A stretch of DNA of 64,000 bases, taken from Nitrospira sp. Lineage in GTDB: Bacteria > Nitrospirota > Nitrospiria > Nitrospirales > Nitrospiraceae. The stretch is taken from contig JAJFBJ010000007.1 of assembly GCA_020697375.1 (NCBI GenBank), positions 1-64,000 on the forward strand, in the 5' to 3' direction. Position numbers and translations under genes: made by a program. Shown in pieces: positions 60,548 to 64,000 of this stretch. Position 1 is the first letter of the stretch. Each line of letters begins with the position of its first letter. Below the pieces are notes generated by a model. That model ran no database searches and was not told where the DNA came from. It saw only the letters and a list, made by a program, of their open reading frames with translations.

Positions 60548-61390
60548 GTGGTCGAGCAAAGAAGCCGGAATACAGAGGCGTCCGACGGACAGCGCATCGG
60601 ACTCATCGCGGGTAACGGCCGGTTCCCCATTATCTTTGCCGACAACGCGAGGAAGCTCGGCTATTCCGTATACGCGGTAGCCCACGAAGGTGAAACAGAC
60701 CCGGAGTTGGAGCGGTACGTCGATCGGATTCACTGGATCAAGATCGGCCAGTTCAACAAGTTGATCAAGCTGCTGAAGGGGGACGGCGTCCGGCAAGCCG
60801 TGATGCTGGGAGGCATCAGAAAGACGCATGTCTTTACCACCGTCCGGCCGGACTTTCGGGCTTTGGCGCTGGCCGCCCGGCTGATTCATCTGAAAGATGA
60901 CGACATTCTTCGCACCGTGGCGGAGGAAATCGAGCAAGAAGGCATCCAGATTCGCGAGTCCACCTTCGGGCTGCAGGGCATTCTGGTCGAACAGGGCACC
61001 CTCACGACCCGTGAACCGAGCAAGAAGGAATGGGAAGATATACGGTACGGGTGGGACGTTGGTAAACAGATCGGGGCGCTGGATATCGGACAATGCGTGG
61101 TGGTGAAGGATCGCGTGATTGTCGCCGTCGAAGCAGCGGAGGGAACGGATGGGGCGATCCGCCGTGGAGGAGAACTGGCGCGCGACGGCGCCGTCGTAGT
61201 GAAGCGATGCAAGCCACAGCAGGATCTCCGGTTCGATCTGCCTGCCGTCGGCCCGCGAACGATCGATGTGATGAAATCCGTCAAGGCGGCGGTGCTGGCG
61301 CTCGATGCGGGACGCGGCATCCTCTTGGACCGCGAGGAAACGATTGCCAAGGCCAACCGCGCCGGAATCGCCATCGTCGGGCTGATATGA
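60548..61390 (+). CDS. lpxI: UDP-2,3-diacylglucosamine pyrophosphatase LpxI
   Basis: The 280-residue product is LpxI (DUF1009): RIGLIAGNGRFPIIFADNAR, AVAHEGETDPELE, MLGGIRKTHVFTTVRPDFRA, VAEEIEQEGIQIRESTFGL and KQIGALDIGQCVVVKDRVIV, with CKPQQDLRFDLPAVGPRTID near the end. LpxI makes lipid X from UDP-diacylglucosamine and replaces LpxH in many non-enteric bacteria. The GTG at 60548 with GAGGAG five bases before it is the start; it is three bases after lpxA. Family assignment is firm. Confidence 0.94.
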   Translation: MVEQRSRNTEASDGQRIGLIAGNGRFPIIFADNARKLGYSVYAVAHEGETDPELERYVDRIHWIKIGQFNKLIKLLKGDGVRQAVMLGGIRKTHVFTTVRPDFRALALAARLIHLKDDDILRTVAEEIEQEGIQIRESTFGLQGILVEQGTLTTREPSKKEWEDIRYGWDVGKQIGALDIGQCVVVKDRVIVAVEAAEGTDGAIRRGGELARDGAVVVKRCKPQQDLRFDLPAVGPRTIDVMKSVKAAVLALDAGRGILLDREETIAKANRAGIAIVGLI

Positions 61391-61442
61391 TGCCATTCTA
61401 CGGAGGAACGGAAGCAGGCCGCGTGACCTGGAGCAGGTCGCG

Positions 61443-62432
61443 ATGAAGCGGCTTCGGGCCGGGGTGATCGGTGTCGGACATCTCGGGCAGCACCATGCCC
61501 GGCATTATGCGAATCTCGCTGGAGCGATGCTGGCAGGCGTCGTCGATGCGGATCCGGACCGGGCCAAGTTGATCGCCGAGCGACATGGCGTGCAGGCCTG
61601 GACTCAGCTCAACGACCTGTTGCCGCATGTCGATATCGTCAGCATCGCAGCGCCGACATCCGCGCACTTCGAGACGGCCAGGGTCTGCCTGGAAGCCGGC
61701 AAGCATGTGCTGGTCGAAAAACCGATTGCCGTGACGACGGCGGAAGCCCGCCGATTGGTTGAACTGGCCGCAAGGCGCGGCTGTCTCCTGCAAGTCGGAC
61801 ATAGCGAGCGGTTCAACCCGATCATGCAGCGCATGCGTTCCCATATCGAACGTCCCGCTTTTATCGAATGTCACCGGTTGAGCGCCTTCGGAGAACGGGG
61901 GACCGATGTCGACGTGGTGCTGGATTTGATGATTCACGATCTGGATCTGGTCCTGTCGTTCAATCCGGGACCGGTCGAAGAGGTTCGAGCGGCCGGTGTG
62001 CCGGTGCTGTCATCCAATATCGATATCGCCAATGCCCGTATCGCCTTTGCAAGCGGATGCGTCGCCAATTTTACGGCGAGCCGTGTCTCGACCAACAAAA
62101 TGCGACGGTTACGGGTCTTTCAGCGCGACTGCTACGTCTCGATCGACTTCCAGACCCGGCAGGCCGTCGTGTCCCGCCGCACCCAAGGCAGCGGATCGCG
62201 GCCGACGATCGATGTGGAACCGTACCATGCCGGCGATGAAGAACCGTTGCGGCTCGAGTTGGACTCGTTCATCCAGGCGGTGACGACCGGGTCGCGTCCC
62301 GTCGTCTCCGGCGAGGATGGCGAGGCGGCGCTCACTCTTGCCGGTCTTGTGCTGGAAGCCATCGGTCAATTTACCCAGCGCCATTCGAAGGACCATGCAT
62401 CCGGGGTGGCGTCCGGCCCGGAGAATATGTAA
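61443..62432 (+). CDS. Gfo/Idh/MocA oxidoreductase, GnnA-like
   Basis: The 329-residue product has an NAD-binding fold (AGVIGVGHLGQHHARHYANL), the family motif VEKPIAVTTAEARRLVE with the catalytic Lys, GHSERFNPIM and a C-terminal alpha/beta domain. Members oxidise sugars. In bacteria with 2,3-diamino-glucose lipid A, GnnA of this family oxidises the 3-OH of UDP-GlcNAc before the aminotransferase GnnB acts. Its place between lpxI and lpxB fits such a role, but no GnnB is in the window, so another UDP-sugar is possible. It follows lpxI after 52 bases. Confidence 0.88.
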   Translation: MKRLRAGVIGVGHLGQHHARHYANLAGAMLAGVVDADPDRAKLIAERHGVQAWTQLNDLLPHVDIVSIAAPTSAHFETARVCLEAGKHVLVEKPIAVTTAEARRLVELAARRGCLLQVGHSERFNPIMQRMRSHIERPAFIECHRLSAFGERGTDVDVVLDLMIHDLDLVLSFNPGPVEEVRAAGVPVLSSNIDIANARIAFASGCVANFTASRVSTNKMRRLRVFQRDCYVSIDFQTRQAVVSRRTQGSGSRPTIDVEPYHAGDEEPLRLELDSFIQAVTTGSRPVVSGEDGEAALTLAGLVLEAIGQFTQRHSKDHASGVASGPENM

Positions 62433-62471
62433 GGGTGTCTCCTCTGTGTCCGTCCGCGTGAGAAGATCGAC

Positions 62472-63605
62472 ATGCCGCGCATTTTAATTGTGACCGGAGA
62501 AGCTTCCGGCGACCTGCACGGAGCCCATTTGGTCAAGGCGTTGAAGGAGCTGTCTCCCTCGCTGCAGGTGGTCGGCATCGGCGGCGCATCGATGAGGGAA
62601 GCGGGCGCGGAGTTGGTCCAGGGAATCCCTCAATTGGATGTCATGGGCCTCATCGGCCTGTCCGCCGTGAAGGCGATGCTTCAGCGTATTGCACGAATCA
62701 GGCGACTGATCAAGGGAGAGCGTTGGGATCTTGTGTTGCTGATCGACAATCCCGGCCTGAATTTCCATTTTGCGCGGGTGGCCAAGGCCTCCGGGCTGAA
62801 GGTAATCTATTATATCGCCCCTCAGGTGTGGGCCTGGCGCCGGGGGCGGATGAAATGGATACAGCAGCGCGTCGATCACGTCCTCGCTATTCTTCCGTTC
62901 GAGGAGGCGCTCTATAAAGAAGCCGGCGTGCGCTGCACCTTCGTCGGCAACCCTATTCTCGATGAGGTGGCCCCGTCATACGACCGGCAGGCGCTGCGCC
63001 GGCAGCTTGGCTTGTCGGACGCGGGTCCGGTGATCGGGCTGTTCCCGGGCAGCCGAAAGGGCGAACTGCGCGAACACATGCCGCTGTTGCTGGAGACCGT
63101 GAAGCGCCTGGCGGAGCGGCATCCGGCCATGCAGTTCATCCTGGCGCAGGCTTCATCGATTCAGGACGGGCTCCTTGATGGGATCCTGCGGGAAAGCCCG
63201 GTACCCATTCAAGTTTTCCGCAACCGAGCCAGTGAGGTCATGGCGGCGTCGGACCTTCTCGTCGTCAAGTCGGGAACCTCCACGTTGCAGGCGGCCGTGG
63301 TGGGGACTCCCATGATCTTGTTTTACCGGGCCTCTTCCTGGGTTACCTATAGGCTGGCGCGTCTGCTGATCCGGGTGCCCTGGATCGGGCTTGCCAACTT
63401 GGTCGCGGGGCGGGGAATTGTGCCGGAGCTGATCCACGACGAAGCGACGCCCGAGCGGTTGGCGCATGAAGTGGAACGGCTGCTGACGGATCAACGCGCA
63501 TACGGAGACATGAAGGCCGCCCTGTTGTCCGTCCGGCAGGCGTTAGGACGGGCGGGAGCCTCGCGTCGCGCCGCCGAGGCGGTCTTGGCCGAGTGCCGAA
63601 CATGA
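62472..63605 (+). CDS. lpxB: Lipid-A-disaccharide synthase LpxB
   Basis: The 377-residue product is LpxB, a GT-B enzyme: MPRILIVTGEASGDLHGAHL, LDVMGLIGLSAVKAMLQRI, IDNPGLNFHFARVAKASGLK, IYYIAPQVWAWRRGRMKWI and GLFPGSRKGELREHMPLLLE. It joins lipid X with UDP-diacylglucosamine. The donor site VVKSGTSTLQAAVVGTPMIL is intact. Its stop overlaps the msbA start (ATGA). Confidence 0.97.
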   Translation: MPRILIVTGEASGDLHGAHLVKALKELSPSLQVVGIGGASMREAGAELVQGIPQLDVMGLIGLSAVKAMLQRIARIRRLIKGERWDLVLLIDNPGLNFHFARVAKASGLKVIYYIAPQVWAWRRGRMKWIQQRVDHVLAILPFEEALYKEAGVRCTFVGNPILDEVAPSYDRQALRRQLGLSDAGPVIGLFPGSRKGELREHMPLLLETVKRLAERHPAMQFILAQASSIQDGLLDGILRESPVPIQVFRNRASEVMAASDLLVVKSGTSTLQAAVVGTPMILFYRASSWVTYRLARLLIRVPWIGLANLVAGRGIVPELIHDEATPERLAHEVERLLTDQRAYGDMKAALLSVRQALGRAGASRRAAEAVLAECRT

Positions 63606-64000
63606 AACATTATCTTCGCCTGCTCAAGTATCTGGATCCCTATCGGTTCAGGCTGGGGGCCGCGTTCGTCTGCGCGCTGTTGGTGGCAGGTCTCTCCGCC
63701 GCCTATGCCTGGCTCGTCCGACCGGTTCTCGACGGCCTGTTCATCAGCAAAGATGAGAGCCTGCTGATGGTGCTGCCCATTGCGATTCTTGCCGTGGCGG
63801 TGCTCAAGGGCCTGTTCAACTATGGCCAGAATTATTTGATGAACTATGTCGGGAATCAGGTGATCGGCGACATCCGGGGGCAGCTCTTTTCCAAATTGGT
63901 CCAGTTACCGGTTCGATTTCACGATACCAATACTTCGGGTCGGTTGGTGTCCCGTGTCATCAACGACGTGAATCAAATGGCCAACGCCATCGCCGGGGTC
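63602..64000 (+). CDS. msbA: Lipid A export ABC transporter MsbA, N-terminal part
   Basis: The gene is cut by the window end after 133 codons. The visible part is an ABC exporter membrane domain: MKHYLRLLKYLDPYRFRLGA, the second helix LLMVLPIAILAVAVLKGLFN and GNQVIGDIRGQLFSKLVQLP, followed by VRFHDTNTSGRLVSRVINDV, a conserved coupling-helix stretch. No ATPase domain is seen yet. It overlaps the lpxB stop by four bases, so flipping lipid A across the inner membrane is the expected job. A general drug exporter is the alternative. Confidence 0.88.
   Translation, partial: MKHYLRLLKYLDPYRFRLGAAFVCALLVAGLSAAYAWLVRPVLDGLFISKDESLLMVLPIAILAVAVLKGLFNYGQNYLMNYVGNQVIGDIRGQLFSKLVQLPVRFHDTNTSGRLVSRVINDVNQMANAIAGV

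Noticed and set aside
1..64000. tRNA, rRNA, CRISPR arrays, insertion sequences with transposase, prophage genes
   Set aside because: I looked for conserved tRNA and rRNA words, regularly spaced repeats and transposase or integrase motifs and saw none that would stand.

Overview
The window looks like a chromosomal segment of a Gram-negative, moderately GC-rich bacterium, most likely Nitrospira (phylum Nitrospirota). The argument is a combination: a complete lipopolysaccharide and outer-membrane assembly locus (bamA, two Skp-like chaperones, fabZ, lpxA, lpxI, lpxB, msbA) lies on the same contig as an actinobacterial-type Pup-proteasome locus (ARC/Mpa ATPase, dop, prcB, prcA, pafA). Outside Actinobacteria that pairing is known mainly from Nitrospirota. 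The assignment rests on gene content and protein similarity by eye; no database was searched.

Layout. 1-5.5 kb: accessory-looking start with a small orphan gene, about 650 bp of decayed sequence, a Phd/YefM antitoxin beside a frameshifted RelE toxin, a small membrane protein, an RNase Z-like hydrolase, a CPBP-type membrane protein and a TolC-like outer-membrane protein. 5.5-13.7 kb: a frameshifted small secreted protein, a GT4 glycosyltransferase, two paralogous MFS exporters around a BON-domain protein with a lysine-rich repeat, and a glycogen-debranching-type glucosidase. 13.8-17.1 kb: M28 peptidase coupled to a DUF5069 gene, a tiny unknown and a DUF1080-like secreted protein. 17.1-22.4 kb: RRM RNA-binding protein with a good terminator, DEAD-box helicase, FKBP isomerase, uvrB, DUF4321. 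22.7-31.8 kb: a housekeeping run ffh-rpsP-rimM-trmD-rplS-rnhB-yraN, then ftsE-ftsX-envC-ctpA (cell-wall cleavage during division). 31.7-34.1 kb: a stand-alone PolX-type HhH domain and thiS-thiG-thiE.

34.2-40.6 kb holds the Pup-proteasome locus with its own good promoter. All enzymes for adding Pup (PafA), removing it (Dop), unfolding (ARC) and degradation (PrcBA) are present with their key motifs, but no Pup gene is visible in the locus, and the gaps are too short for one. 40.7-50.3 kb: an M23 peptidase, a three-gene signalling set on the minus strand (PAS-rich histidine kinase, single-domain receiver, hybrid kinase), an HD phosphohydrolase and a DUF2062 protein. 50.4-55.0 kb: galU, lon and thiL on the minus strand; galU has a promoter so close to its ATG that a leaderless transcript is predicted. 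55.1-64 kb: a strong promoter drives the envelope operon bamA-ompH-ompH-fabZ-lpxA-lpxI-Gfo/Idh-lpxB-msbA (msbA is cut by the window end). lpxD is missing from its usual place, and a GnnA-like Gfo/Idh gene sits between lpxI and lpxB. Two copies of a roughly 125-130 bp inverted-repeat element (MITE-like) are inserted in this operon.

The points most worth a second look are the proteasome locus without Pup, the inverted-repeat element in the lpx operon, the unusual lpx gene set, and the broken toxin next to an intact antitoxin.
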